Below, one piece after another: positions 9,182 through 18,680 of a stretch of 44,334 nucleotides of DNA. The notes beneath the pieces were generated by a model that was not told where the DNA came from, did no database searches, and saw only the letters and a program-made list of their open reading frames with translations. The stretch lies in contig JBAXQC010000016.1 in the NCBI GenBank assembly GCA_037131955.1, forward strand, positions 1 to 44,334. Direction: 5' to 3'. Both the position numbers and the translations under genes were made by a program. Each line of letters begins with the position of its first letter. Position 1 is the stretch's first letter. This DNA is from CAIMMJ01 sp037131955 (GTDB lineage Bacteria; Bacteroidota; Bacteroidia; UBA4408).

Positions 9182-10274
9182 TTTTTAGTTCATTAGTAAT
9201 TACGTTTACTATTTCTTGGGCTGCATTTGGTTTTGCAAATTCTGCAATATTTTTTTCCATTTCTAAAACAAGATGAGTATCGTTCATTAGTTTTTGAATA
9301 ACAGTTGTTATTTCTGTTAAAATATTATCGTTAGAAATAAGTATAGCTGCATTTTTGTTAGAAAGAGATTTTGCATTTTGGGTTTGGTGATCTTCTGCTG
9401 CCGTTGGTAGAGGAACTAATACACAGCATTTGTTTGCAACAGATAATTCAGAAATAGCACCTGCACCTGCTCTGGAAATAACGAGTTTTGCTGCTGAGTA
9501 AGCTAAATCCATTTCTTTTACAAATTCATAAACAAAAATATTTTTTACCTCATTTTTTAAGACTGTTTCTTTTGCTTCTTCAAAAAATAATTTACCAGTT
9601 TGCCAAATTATTTCTATCGGCATTTTTGATAAGGCCTGAATATTATTTTTTACAGCCAAGTTTATATTTCTTGCTCCTAAGCTGCCACCGGTAATAAATA
9701 CAGTGAATAAGTTAGGGTTAAGATTAAAGTGCGATACAGCCCTCTCTGTTTTAGATTTTAAATTTAATATGTCTTTGCGGATTGGATTTCCTGTAATAAC
9801 TATTTTGCTGGCGGGAAAAAATTTATCCAGGTTTGGGTAGGCCACACAAATTTTTTTAACCCTTTTTGAAAGCAGTTTATTTGTTATTCCGGGAAATGAA
9901 TTTTGCTCCTGAATAAATGTAGGAATCCCTTTTAACTGAGCTGCAAACAGCAACGGTCCACTGGCATACCCGCCAACACCAACAACAAAGTTAGGTTTGT
10001 AGTTGTTTATAATTGAGATGGACGTTAGTATACTTTTAATGATCTTAAAAGGAAGAAATAAATTTTTAAGCAGAGAGTTTCTTTGAAACCCTGCTATTTC
10101 AAGCCCTATAATTTTGTATCCGGCAGCTGGAATTTTTTCCATTTCCATTTTTCCTTTAGCTCCCACAAAAATTATTTCTGCGTTGGTGTAATTTTCCTTT
10201 ATTTTATCGGCAATAGCAAGTGCAGGAAAAATATGTCCTCCGGTGCCACCGCCACTAATAATAGCCTTAAGCAT
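9174..10274 (-). CDS. Lipid II synthase MurG (GlcNAc transferase)
   Basis: MurG is a peripheral membrane GT-B enzyme that adds GlcNAc to lipid I to give lipid II. The N-terminal glycine-rich loop GGGTGGH is at 8-14 and is followed by PALAIAD. The linker-proximal loop GGSLGARNIN is in the middle, and the donor-site segment SRAGAGAISEL with the downstream AAEDHQTQNA motif is near the C-terminus. The length of 366 is normal. It starts at ATG and overlaps ftsW by 8 bp. Confidence 0.97.
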   Translation of the reverse strand: MLKAIISGGGTGGHIFPALAIADKIKENYTNAEIIFVGAKGKMEMEKIPAAGYKIIGLEIAGFQRNSLLKNLFLPFKIIKSILTSISIINNYKPNFVVGVGGYASGPLLFAAQLKGIPTFIQEQNSFPGITNKLLSKRVKKICVAYPNLDKFFPASKIVITGNPIRKDILNLKSKTERAVSHFNLNPNLFTVFITGGSLGARNINLAVKNNIQALSKMPIEIIWQTGKLFFEEAKETVLKNEVKNIFVYEFVKEMDLAYSAAKLVISRAGAGAISELSVANKCCVLVPLPTAAEDHQTQNAKSLSNKNAAILISNDNILTEITTVIQKLMNDTHLVLEMEKNIAEFAKPNAAQEIVNVITNELKIG

Positions 10275-11451
10275 ACACTAAGCCCTCCGTGCTATTGTTG
10301 TTTTCTGCAGACTTCTCTTCCTTTTCAAGCTCTCTACTAACACTTAAAATGATGCCCAAAGAAATAGAAGTAAACCAAATAGAAGTTCCTCCCATACTAA
10401 GCATCGGCAAGGGTTGACCCGTTACCGGAAAAAGATTAACGGCAACTGCCATGTTTACCATGGCCTGAAATACCAGGCCAAACGAGAGACCAAAGGATAG
10501 AAGAGAGCCAAATGTATTGTTGCACTTATTTGAAATTCTTAGCCCTCTAAATAAAATGATGAGGTACAGTAAAATAATAAAAAGTCCAAAAGTGGAGCCG
10601 TATTCTTCAATAATAATTGCGTAAATAAAATCGGAATAGGGGTGAGGAAGTTGATTTCGCTGAATACTTTTTCCGGGCCCTTTGCCCAAAACTCCTCCGG
10701 TAGCAATAGCTATTTTTGCTTGATCGGGCTGGAAACTGCCTTTTGAGTTTGGTGCTTCTTTGCCAGAAAAATTTTCAATTCTTTTTACCCAAGTTCCAAA
10801 ACGAGGAAAAACTTTTGGTGCAAAGTTTCCAACCAAAAGAATAACTAAAATACCTACAATTCCAATTCCTATTAACCCTAATAAATATTTGAATGGAACT
10901 CTTCCGCAAAACATTGTAATGAAGCAAGTGCTGAATAAAACAGCCGCAGTAGAAAAATTTGCAGGTAAAATTAAAACGCAAATCAATACTACTGGCCAAA
11001 CAATTTGTAAAAAACCTTCTTTAAAATTGTCTAATAGATTTTGCTTTTTTGCAAGTTGCCTTGCGGTAAAAGCTATAATAGCAAGTTTTGCAAAGTCGGA
11101 AGTTTGGAAGGTTAAATTTATAACAGGAAGTTGTATCCATCTACTGGCAGAGTTTATATCTGGCCCTTTTACTAAGGTATACAGTAAAAGAGGAATGGCA
11201 AAGAAAAATGCTATTTGAGAAAATCTTGAGAATAAATGAAATTTTATTTTGTGCGTACCCACCATTAGCAATAACCCAAAAGCTAAAGTAAATACGTGCT
11301 TAAGTAAATAATATTCTGTATTGCCACCCTGGTATTTTAATGCCAAGGCACTTGTTGAGGAATATACAACAAGAGTAGAAAGTAAGGTGAGTATTACTAC
11401 TGCTGCCCAAATTACTTTATCGCCGTGAATATTATTTTTAAAAAAGTCCAT
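10267..11451 (-). CDS. Septal peptidoglycan polymerase FtsW (SEDS family)
   Basis: This is a multi-pass inner-membrane glycosyltransferase that polymerises lipid II with FtsI at the septum. About ten hydrophobic segments are visible over 394 residues. The SEDS signature FPVTGQPLPMLSMGGTS is near the C-terminus, and VLGKGPGKSIQRNQLPHPYSDFI lies in the large periplasmic loop. Position between murD and murG fits FtsW rather than RodA. It starts at ATG, 12 bp after the MurD C-domain paralogue. Confidence 0.95.
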   Translation of the reverse strand: MDFFKNNIHGDKVIWAAVVILTLLSTLVVYSSTSALALKYQGGNTEYYLLKHVFTLAFGLLLMVGTHKIKFHLFSRFSQIAFFFAIPLLLYTLVKGPDINSASRWIQLPVINLTFQTSDFAKLAIIAFTARQLAKKQNLLDNFKEGFLQIVWPVVLICVLILPANFSTAAVLFSTCFITMFCGRVPFKYLLGLIGIGIVGILVILLVGNFAPKVFPRFGTWVKRIENFSGKEAPNSKGSFQPDQAKIAIATGGVLGKGPGKSIQRNQLPHPYSDFIYAIIIEEYGSTFGLFIILLYLIILFRGLRISNKCNNTFGSLLSFGLSFGLVFQAMVNMAVAVNLFPVTGQPLPMLSMGGTSIWFTSISLGIILSVSRELEKEEKSAENNNSTEGLVYA

Positions 11452-11463
11452 TTATTAAAAAAA

Positions 11464-11994
11464 TTATAAACCTCCCCATTTAAGTTTTTCTATTTCGGCC
11501 TTGAAGGCTCTCCCTCTTTCTTGATAGTTTTCAAATTTATCATAGCTGGGGCAAGCTGGAGAAAATAAAACAACATCGCCTTGAGCAGCAAACTTTACAG
11601 CTGTTTTAACTGCATCATTAATGCTACCTGCATTAATAATTAGTTTTACGTACTTGTGTAAACCGTTAACAATATTAACGTCGTCGTTGCCCAAGCAAAC
11701 AATCATTTTTACTTTTTCTTTTGCAATTCCTTTTAAAATAGAATAATCGTTAGATTTGTTAACACCCCCTGCAATCCAAATTATAGGAGCTTTTGTTTTT
11801 TCTAAAGAATACCACGTTTTGTCTAAATCAACACTTATTGAATCGTTAATAAATGCAACTCCATTTATTTCGCCAAGATTTTCTAAATGGTGTTCGTTGT
11901 TTTTTTCATATTCAAAATAACTTTTAAGAATGTCTTTTCTTTTTGTAAGAAAATTATCTTTAAGTGATTTAGATCTTTCTATTTTCTTGTCCAT
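11464..11994 (-). CDS. Stand-alone MurD C-terminal-domain paralogue
   Basis: This 176-residue protein aligns without gaps to the last 129 residues of the neighbouring MurD, with about 63 identities by eye (near 49%). It has no UDP-binding domain and no ATPase GTNGKT domain. Retained elements include the lysine of GG-x2-K-x-NDY (K80), SPAC-x-S-x-D at 145-151 and FENYQERGR at 154-162. The conserved NDSKATN motif is changed to NDSISVD (50-56), so it is unlikely to be a ligase alone. I chose ATG 11994 because an upstream extension would run into murD. It starts 10 bp after the murD stop and ends 12 bp before ftsW. It likely arose by tandem duplication and is kept as an open frame. A regulatory or scaffolding role is only a guess. 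Confidence 0.8.
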   Translation of the reverse strand: MDKKIERSKSLKDNFLTKRKDILKSYFEYEKNNEHHLENLGEINGVAFINDSISVDLDKTWYSLEKTKAPIIWIAGGVNKSNDYSILKGIAKEKVKMIVCLGNDDVNIVNGLHKYVKLIINAGSINDAVKTAVKFAAQGDVVLFSPACPSYDKFENYQERGRAFKAEIEKLKWGGL

Positions 11995-12004
11995 AATTTG
12001 TAAA

Positions 12005-13345
12005 TTATAGTCTTCGAACGGCGTGTTTAAATTGTCTTCCTCTGTCTTCGTAATTTTCGAATAAATCAAAACTTGCACATGCTGGCGATAGCAAAACAGT
12101 TTCGCCTTTTTTAGCAATTCTATAGGCAGCTTGCACGGCAGCATCAGCAGATTGTGCTTCTACTATGTTTGGAATGGCTTTGCTAAATGCACTAATAATT
12201 TTGGAATTATCTACGCCAAGGCAAACAATAGCTTTTACTTTTTCTTTTACTAAATCTAAAAGCATGTCGTAATCGTTGCCTTTGTCTTGCCCGCCAACAA
12301 TCCAAACTGTTGGAGCTTGCATGCTTTCTAGAGCATACCAAGTAGAGTTTACGTTAGTAGCTTTGCTGTCGTTAATGAAATCTATTCCATTAATTTTTGC
12401 AACAAACTCTAAACGGTGCTCAATATTTTCGAAATCGGAAAGACTTTCTCTAATTATTTCTTTGCGAATTTCCAGAACTCTTGCCGATATTCCTGCAGCC
12501 ATAGAGTTGTAGGCATTGTGCTTGCCTTGTAATGCTAAATCGTCGATTGACATGGTAAATGGGTTTTGGGTTATATTAAAATGGATGGTTTTATCTTTTA
12601 AGTAAGCTCCTTGGCTTAGTTCTTTTTTTATACTAATAGGAATTTGAACTGCATTTCCTTTTACTTTTAACATGCAAGAAGTTGTAATTTCATCGTCAAT
12701 GCAATAAATAAAGTAATCTTGGGTGGTTTGATTTTGAGTAATGCGAAATTTGGAGTCGATATAATTATCGAGTTTGTATTCGTATCTGTCTAAATGGTCA
12801 GGCGTTATGTTGCATAAAATAGCAATGTGTATTCTTGTATTAAACATGCCGTCTAGCTGAAAGCTACTTAATTCTAAAACATAGTAATCGTGGTTACTTT
12901 CTGCTACTTGTCTTGCAAAACTTTTTCCAATATTTCCTCCTAAACCAACATTTAATCCTGCTTTTTTTAATATGTGATAAACAAGAGATGTTGTGGTAGT
13001 TTTTCCATTTGTTCCTGTTATGCCAATAATTTTAGCATTTGTAAATTGTGCTGCAAATTCTATTTCAGAAATAATTGAAATACCATTTTCTTTTATTTTT
13101 TGTATTAGTGGATTTTTATCAGGAATTCCGGGGCTCTTTATTACATAGTTTGCAGTAAGAATAATTTCTTGGGTGTGCGTTCCTTCTTCAAATTGAATTT
13201 CATTTTCTAAAAGTTCTTTTTTGTAATTTTCTTTAATGCTTCCTGTGTCGCTTAAAAATACGTCATATCCTTTGGCCTTTGCTAAAATAGCAGAGCCCGT
13301 CCCACTTTCTCCTCCCCCTAAAATGACTACTTTTTGTTTGCTCAT
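12005..13345 (-). CDS. UDP-N-acetylmuramoyl-L-alanine--D-glutamate ligase MurD
   Basis: MurD adds D-glutamate to UDP-MurNAc-L-Ala. The N-terminal UDP-binding motif is VVILGGGESGTGSA (6-19), the ATP loop GTNGKTTTT is at 111-119, and LDRYEY with the downstream DSKF (198-201) lies in the central domain. The C-terminal domain carries NDSKATN (325-331), GG-x2-KGNDY and SPACAS (420-425). All functional motifs are intact at 446 residues, so this is the active copy beside the domain paralogue. It starts at ATG, 5 bp after mraY. Confidence 0.97.
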   Translation of the reverse strand: MSKQKVVILGGGESGTGSAILAKAKGYDVFLSDTGSIKENYKKELLENEIQFEEGTHTQEIILTANYVIKSPGIPDKNPLIQKIKENGISIISEIEFAAQFTNAKIIGITGTNGKTTTTSLVYHILKKAGLNVGLGGNIGKSFARQVAESNHDYYVLELSSFQLDGMFNTRIHIAILCNITPDHLDRYEYKLDNYIDSKFRITQNQTTQDYFIYCIDDEITTSCMLKVKGNAVQIPISIKKELSQGAYLKDKTIHFNITQNPFTMSIDDLALQGKHNAYNSMAAGISARVLEIRKEIIRESLSDFENIEHRLEFVAKINGIDFINDSKATNVNSTWYALESMQAPTVWIVGGQDKGNDYDMLLDLVKEKVKAIVCLGVDNSKIISAFSKAIPNIVEAQSADAAVQAAYRIAKKGETVLLSPACASFDLFENYEDRGRQFKHAVRRL

Positions 13346-13350
13346 TTTTA

Positions 13351-14622
13351 TTATCTAAGCTTAAGTGTTACAATAGAAATTACGGCAAGCATTACACTCA
13401 CAATCCAGAATCTTGTTACTATTTTAGCTTCATGGTATCCAGATTTTTGGTAGTGATGATGCAGCGGTGCCATTTTAAAAAGTCTGTTTTGTTTGGCATG
13501 TTCTAAACCAAATTTTTTCTTCATTCTTTTAAAATAAGCTACCTGCATTACAACAGATAAGTTCTCTATTAAAAAAACACCACATAAAATAGGAATCAAT
13601 AATTCTTTTCTAATTGCTAGTGCAAAAACTGCAATAATTCCTCCCAGAGACAAGCTGCCGGTGTCTCCCATAAATACTTGTGCTGGGTATGAATTGTACC
13701 ACATAAAACCCACGCAAGCACCAACAAATGCCATGATGTAAACCACGAGTTCACCTGCGTTTGGTATGTACATTATGTTTAAGTAGTTTGCAAAAATTGT
13801 ATTGCCCGATACGTAGGCAAAAATTGCTAAAGTAGCACCAATAATTGCTGATGTTCCTGTTGCTAATCCATCTAATCCATCGGTCATGTTAGCTCCGTTA
13901 GAAACGGCTGTTACAATAAAAATTACAATGGGAATAAAAATTAACCAAGCATATTTGGCATAATCATCGCCAAGCCATGAAATTAATTTTGCATAATCAA
14001 ATTCATTATTTTTTACAAAAGGAATTGTTGTTTTGGTAGATTTCTCTGTTTCTAGTTTGTACTTAGGTAAGTTATCAGATTTTACATCTTTGGTAAAAAG
14101 TTCACCTTCGTCGAAAGAAATTTCTGTTGCATTTATAATCTTTTCCTTGATAACAATGTTTGGATTAAAGTATAAAATTCCTCCTACCAGCAAGCCTAAA
14201 CCAACTTGACCAATTACTTTAAAAATTCCTTTTAATCCTTGTTTGTCTTTTTTAAATACTTTTATGTAATCGTCAATAAATCCGATTATTCCGAGCCAAA
14301 TAGTTGATACAAGCATTAAAATGATGTATGAATTATTTATTTTGGCAAATAGAAGAGTAGGAATAAGTATTGCTGCAAGAATTATTAAACCACCCATTGT
14401 TGGTGTGCCTTGTTTTGAAAGTTGTCCGTCTAAGCCTAAATCTCTAACGGTTTCTCCAACTTGTTTTCTTTGCAGATAGGAAATTATTCGTTTGCCAAAC
14501 AACAATGAAATTATCAAAGAAAAAATTAATGCCAGTGCTGCTCTAAACGAAATGTATTGAAAAACCCCAGAGCCCGGTAAATCAAAATTTCTATGCAAAT
14601 AGTCAAATAAATAGTATAACAT
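13351..14622 (-). CDS. Phospho-MurNAc-pentapeptide transferase MraY
   Basis: MraY transfers phospho-MurNAc-pentapeptide to undecaprenyl phosphate, forming lipid I at the inner membrane. Catalytic aspartates are visible in FIDDYIK (D117, D118) and in NMTDGLDGLA (D248, D251). The HHHYQKSGY loop is near the C-terminus. At 423 residues it is about 60 longer than E. coli MraY. The extra length is a polar insertion at about 155-225 between membrane segments, which I believe is common in Bacteroidota. It starts at ATG, 5 bp after murE. Confidence 0.97.
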   Translation of the reverse strand: MLYYLFDYLHRNFDLPGSGVFQYISFRAALALIFSLIISLLFGKRIISYLQRKQVGETVRDLGLDGQLSKQGTPTMGGLIILAAILIPTLLFAKINNSYIILMLVSTIWLGIIGFIDDYIKVFKKDKQGLKGIFKVIGQVGLGLLVGGILYFNPNIVIKEKIINATEISFDEGELFTKDVKSDNLPKYKLETEKSTKTTIPFVKNNEFDYAKLISWLGDDYAKYAWLIFIPIVIFIVTAVSNGANMTDGLDGLATGTSAIIGATLAIFAYVSGNTIFANYLNIMYIPNAGELVVYIMAFVGACVGFMWYNSYPAQVFMGDTGSLSLGGIIAVFALAIRKELLIPILCGVFLIENLSVVMQVAYFKRMKKKFGLEHAKQNRLFKMAPLHHHYQKSGYHEAKIVTRFWIVSVMLAVISIVTLKLR

Positions 14623-14627
14623 ATCTT

Positions 14628-16088
14628 TTAGTTTATGTTTTTAAAAGCATTTTTAATTTCTTCTAAGTCGTCAAATGGAAATTTTTCTCCTTTTATTTCC
14701 TGGTATTTTTCATGACCTTTTCCCGCAACCAAAATAATATCTCCGCTTTGCGCCAGCATACACGCTGTTTTAATGGCCTCTCTTCTATCGGCAATTATTA
14801 GAGCTTTTTTTAAAGAAACAGCATCAATCCCTTTTTGCATTTCATTTAAAATATCCACAGGTTCTTCGGATCTTGGATTGTCTGATGTTAGTATTACTTT
14901 GTCGCTCATGGAGCAAGCAATATTGGCCATTAGTGGTCTTTTTGATTTGTCTCTGTCTCCACCACAACCTACTACCGTTATTACTTTTTCTTTTCCTCCA
15001 GAGATTTGTCTTATTGTGTTTAACACATTTTGTAGAGCATCGGGAGTATGAGCATAATCTACGATACCTGTAGTTCCGGAATCTGATTTAAGAAATTGAA
15101 ATCTGCCATCAACCGGATTTAAGTTGCTTAATGCAGTTAAAACATTTGTTTTGTTTTCTCCCAAAAGCATTGCAATTCCATAAATAAGCATAATGTTGTT
15201 TGCGTTAAAATTTCCAATGAGTTTTAACCATACTTCTATGTTATCTATGCTCATTAATAAACCACTGAAAGAACTTTCAATTACTTTTCCTTTGAAATCG
15301 GCAATGCTGGTGAGTGAGTAATATTTTTTTTCGGCTTTTGTATTTTGCAACATTACTTGTCCATTTTTGTCGTCCTTGTTAGAAAGGGCAAATGCAGCTG
15401 AAGGAAGTACATCAAAAAATTCTTTTTTTGCACCTAAATAATTTTCGAAAGTTTTGTGATAGTCTAAATGATCATGAGTTATGTTTGTAAAGCCCGCTCC
15501 AGTAAAGTGTAAGCCTTCAATTCTTTTTTGCACAACTGCATGAGAACTTACTTCCATAAAACAATAAGTACAGCCATTGTCTACCATCTCTGCTAATAAT
15601 TTATTAAGATTTAAACTATCAGGCGTGGTGTGAGTAGCTTTTATTTCTTGGGTGTTGATGTAATTTCTTACGGTTGAAATTAAGCCACATTTTTTACCAA
15701 GACTTTGAAATAATTGATAGAGTAGGGTAGCCGTTGTTGTTTTGCCGTTGGTTCCTGTAATACCAATTAATTTTATTTTTCTAGAAGGATCATTGTAAAA
15801 GTTGCCTGCCATTATTGCCAAGGCAGAGGAGCTGTCTTTAACTTTTACATAGGTAATATTTTCATTTATTATTTCTGGAAAACTTTCGCAAATAATAGCA
15901 ATGGCTCCATTCTCAATTGCTTTAGAAATAAACTGGTGCCCATCAGACTCTGCTCCTTTAATTGCAACAAAGCATCCAAAGTTTACAACTTTTCTTGAAT
16001 CAAATTCAATTTCGGAGATGGCTAAATGAGTGTTACCTGATACTTTTTCTAAACGTACTTTGTATAATAAATTGCTTAATAGTTTCAT
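14628..16088 (-). CDS. UDP-MurNAc-tripeptide ligase MurE, meso-DAP type
   Basis: MurE adds the third stem-peptide residue. The ATP loop GTNGKTTT is at 112-119, and THDHLDYH is at 204-211. The substrate motif DNPRSEEP at 403-410 is the form that selects meso-diaminopimelate rather than lysine, so the peptidoglycan is predicted to be DAP type. The length of 486 is normal. It starts at ATG, a single base after ftsI. Confidence 0.97.
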   Translation of the reverse strand: MKLLSNLLYKVRLEKVSGNTHLAISEIEFDSRKVVNFGCFVAIKGAESDGHQFISKAIENGAIAIICESFPEIINENITYVKVKDSSSALAIMAGNFYNDPSRKIKLIGITGTNGKTTTATLLYQLFQSLGKKCGLISTVRNYINTQEIKATHTTPDSLNLNKLLAEMVDNGCTYCFMEVSSHAVVQKRIEGLHFTGAGFTNITHDHLDYHKTFENYLGAKKEFFDVLPSAAFALSNKDDKNGQVMLQNTKAEKKYYSLTSIADFKGKVIESSFSGLLMSIDNIEVWLKLIGNFNANNIMLIYGIAMLLGENKTNVLTALSNLNPVDGRFQFLKSDSGTTGIVDYAHTPDALQNVLNTIRQISGGKEKVITVVGCGGDRDKSKRPLMANIACSMSDKVILTSDNPRSEEPVDILNEMQKGIDAVSLKKALIIADRREAIKTACMLAQSGDIILVAGKGHEKYQEIKGEKFPFDDLEEIKNAFKNIN

Positions 16089-16089
16089 C

Positions 16090-18225
16090 TTATCCTAGTT
16101 CAATTTTTACACTTGGTTTTTTTGAATTTTGTTGTTGCTGTAAATACATTTTTTTTACTTTTCCTTTGCCATTTACCACAACATGGTATTTGTTGTTTTC
16201 TAAAATGCTTAGTGCATCCTTTAATCCCATGCCAATTACATTTGGCATTCCTTTAGATACATCTTGCATAGTATTAAGTGAAATTGATTTTTCGTTTTCT
16301 TGAGCATATACCCATTCAGTTTCTATTGCTCCTGTTAAAGGAACTGCTAATGTTTTTGCAATAATATTTATATCGTCATTTGAGCCATTTTTAAGAAATG
16401 GAATTCTGCTTAACACTTTATTAGTATCTACACTTATTAATTGATGCATTTCTGTGGATGTAGAATAAACTTTATCTGCTACTTCTCTAAATACAGGACC
16501 AGCTACTTCGTTACCATAATAAGCTCTTTTAGATGGATTGGTAACCACGATTATCATAGAGTATAAAGGATTTACAGTTGGAAAGTAACCACACAAACTA
16601 GCTTGATAGCTTTTTTTTCCTTTGTTGTTTTTGTATCCTTTATTGTCTTGTGCAATTTGTGCTGTTCCTGTTTTAGCTGCTATTTTGTAGTAAGAATTTC
16701 TTAAATTAGTTGCAGTTCCATGCTCAACAACAGCTTCTAACATTTTTTTTACCATTTGTATAGATTCTTCAGCAGCAATTTTTTCTTGAAGCACAACTGG
16801 TTCAAACTTTTTTACAACTGTACCTTTAGATTTTATCTCCCTAATAAATTGAGGTTTCATCATTTTACCATTGTTGGCCACGGCATTGTAAAAGGTTAAG
16901 ATTTGAATGGGGGCTAATTGTTCTTCGTACCCAATACTCATTTCAGGTAATGAAAAGTCGCTCCATAAAGGATCTTTGGTGTTTTTTATGTATGGTTTTT
17001 TTTCGCCCGGAATGTCTAAGTTTAATTTTCTTGTAATGCCAATTCTATTTAAGCCATCAATAAATTGTTGTGGATTTTTTTCGTAATGTCTGGTAATAAT
17101 TTTTGCAGTTCCAACGTTAGACGATTCTTCAAAAACTCTTTGCAAACTTATTTTTCCTGATCCCCCTTCATGAGAATCTTTAATTATTAAACCTCTGTAG
17201 TTGTAAGTGCCATCGCCTGTTTCAACCATTTCATCCAAAGTAGAAACTTTGTCGTCTAGCGCAACAAGCAGCGAGGCTAATTTAAATGTTGAACCGGGCT
17301 CTGTAGATTCGCCAATGGCATAATTTTTAATTTCTTCGTATTGAGTGGAATCAATTTTAGAGAGATTTACAATGGCTTTTACTTCTCCGGTTTTTACTTC
17401 CATCAGTATTAAACAACCGTGATCGGCATGCTGAGCAATGAGTTGTTTTTCTAGTGCTTTGTGTGCAACATCCTGAATTTTTATGTCTATAGTGGTAACA
17501 ATATCGTTTCCATCTTTTGGTTCAATTTCGTTTTCATCGTTTACAGGAATTGAAACATTTTTAGATATCTTTTGAACTAATCTTTCTCCCCCAATTCCTT
17601 TTAAGTCATTATTAAATGAACCTTCTATACCTACGGGATTTTTAGAAATTCTATCATAGCCTAAAGTTCTTAATGCAAGATTTTTAAAGGGCCTTATCCT
17701 TTTGTTTTTTTGCAAGGTTAAAAATCCACCTTTGTATTTTCCAAGTCTAAAAATTGGGAATTTTTTAATTTCTCTTAGTTCATTATAGTTTACTTCTCTT
17801 GCAATTAAAAATGAGTGAGAGTTTGTTCTTCTGGCTCTAATTAAATCTCTCTTGTATTGTTTTATTGTTTTACTCTTAAAAAATGTGCTTAAGCAATATG
17901 CCAACGAATCAATTTTAGTATTGAATAGCTCATCAGAAATATTAATACTTGCAACTTCAAATCTTAATTCAAAAACTGGAATTGATGTTGCCATTAAACT
18001 TCCATCGCAAGAAAAAATGTTTCCTCTTGCTGCTTCAATAGTAATGATTTCGGTATTTTGTTTTTTTAGTTTTTCTTTCCAAAAATCTCCTTCAACCAAT
18101 TGAAGAAATAGTATTCTAGAAAATATAGAAATGCCAAATACAAAAACAATGGCATAGACAATTCTTGCCCTTATTCTAATATCTTTTTGGATATCTTTAT
18201 CTGTATTTTTAATTTCTTTTTTCAA
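16090..18225 (-). CDS. Septal transpeptidase FtsI / PBP2-3-type with PASTA domain
   Basis: This 711-residue class B penicillin-binding protein cross-links septal peptidoglycan with FtsW. A transmembrane segment is at about 21-42 and the dimerisation/pedestal domain follows. The transpeptidase motifs are S312-TF-K315, S368-S369-N370 and K518-T519-G520. A C-terminal PASTA domain (about 657-711, MPNVIGMGLKDALSILENN) makes it look like Spo VD/PBP2x-type enzymes rather than E. coli FtsI, usual in Bacteroidota. The start is TTG at 18225, directly abutting the in-frame ftsL TAA. The next in-frame ATG is past the membrane anchor, so TTG is required. Confidence 0.95.
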   Translation of the reverse strand: MKKEIKNTDKDIQKDIRIRARIVYAIVFVFGISIFSRILFLQLVEGDFWKEKLKKQNTEIITIEAARGNIFSCDGSLMATSIPVFELRFEVASINISDELFNTKIDSLAYCLSTFFKSKTIKQYKRDLIRARRTNSHSFLIAREVNYNELREIKKFPIFRLGKYKGGFLTLQKNKRIRPFKNLALRTLGYDRISKNPVGIEGSFNNDLKGIGGERLVQKISKNVSIPVNDENEIEPKDGNDIVTTIDIKIQDVAHKALEKQLIAQHADHGCLILMEVKTGEVKAIVNLSKIDSTQYEEIKNYAIGESTEPGSTFKLASLLVALDDKVSTLDEMVETGDGTYNYRGLIIKDSHEGGSGKISLQRVFEESSNVGTAKIITRHYEKNPQQFIDGLNRIGITRKLNLDIPGEKKPYIKNTKDPLWSDFSLPEMSIGYEEQLAPIQILTFYNAVANNGKMMKPQFIREIKSKGTVVKKFEPVVLQEKIAAEESIQMVKKMLEAVVEHGTATNLRNSYYKIAAKTGTAQIAQDNKGYKNNKGKKSYQASLCGYFPTVNPLYSMIIVVTNPSKRAYYGNEVAGPVFREVADKVYSTSTEMHQLISVDTNKVLSRIPFLKNGSNDDINIIAKTLAVPLTGAIETEWVYAQENEKSISLNTMQDVSKGMPNVIGMGLKDALSILENNKYHVVVNGKGKVKKMYLQQQQNSKKPSVKIELG

Positions 18226-18678
18226 TTATTTCATTAATATTTTGTGCGGTGCTTCTTTGGTTTCAATCATTCCAAATTTTTCTGACAGCTTAGCAATTTC
18301 GCTTTGTTTTGTATAAAACATTATTTCTGCTTTTGAGGTTATGTATTGGCTGTGCAGGTCTTTTAGTTCTTTGGATAGTTGTTCTATTTTTCTAACTTTT
18401 TTTTCTGCTACATAACTGTTCGCTATATAGAACATGCCAATAATTGCTAAAAAAACTACAAAGGGCCATTGTTTTACAGACCTTTCTGAGGTAAGAAAGG
18501 TTCCATTAAAAATGTTTGTAAGAAGTTTTGCAATGTTTAAAGAACTCGTTTGATTTTTTTTTGATGTTTTATTGGTATTGCTTTTAGCTAAATTTTTGGC
18601 TGCTTTTTTTTTGCCTTCGATGTCTTCGAGGGTTGGAATAAAATTTTCAGGATTTTCTGTGTTTAGTTTTTCTTCCAT
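18226..18678 (-). CDS. FtsL-like divisome protein
   Basis: This 150-residue protein has a lysine-rich N-terminal cytoplasmic part (1-68), one transmembrane segment (about 71-88) and a periplasmic coiled-coil-like region rich in K, E and L (91-135). That topology and its place between rsmH and ftsI identify the FtsL position of the dcw cluster. The sequence itself is weakly conserved and the N-terminal part is longer than in E. coli FtsL. It starts at ATG, 2 bp after rsmH. Confidence 0.75.
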   Translation of the reverse strand: MEEKLNTENPENFIPTLEDIEGKKKAAKNLAKSNTNKTSKKNQTSSLNIAKLLTNIFNGTFLTSERSVKQWPFVVFLAIIGMFYIANSYVAEKKVRKIEQLSKELKDLHSQYITSKAEIMFYTKQSEIAKLSEKFGMIETKEAPHKILMK

Positions 18679-18680
18679 TT

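Noticed and set aside
10760..11218. 152-residue plus-strand ORF inside ftsW
   Set aside because: It is an antisense shadow of a clear FtsW coding region, with lysine/proline-rich composition from reversed hydrophobic codons.
11464..12144. The longer 226-residue form of the MurD paralogue starting at 12144
   Set aside because: Its first 50 residues overlap the murD 3' end in another frame and look unlike any Mur protein. The ATG at 11994, 10 bp after the murD stop, gives a clean start.
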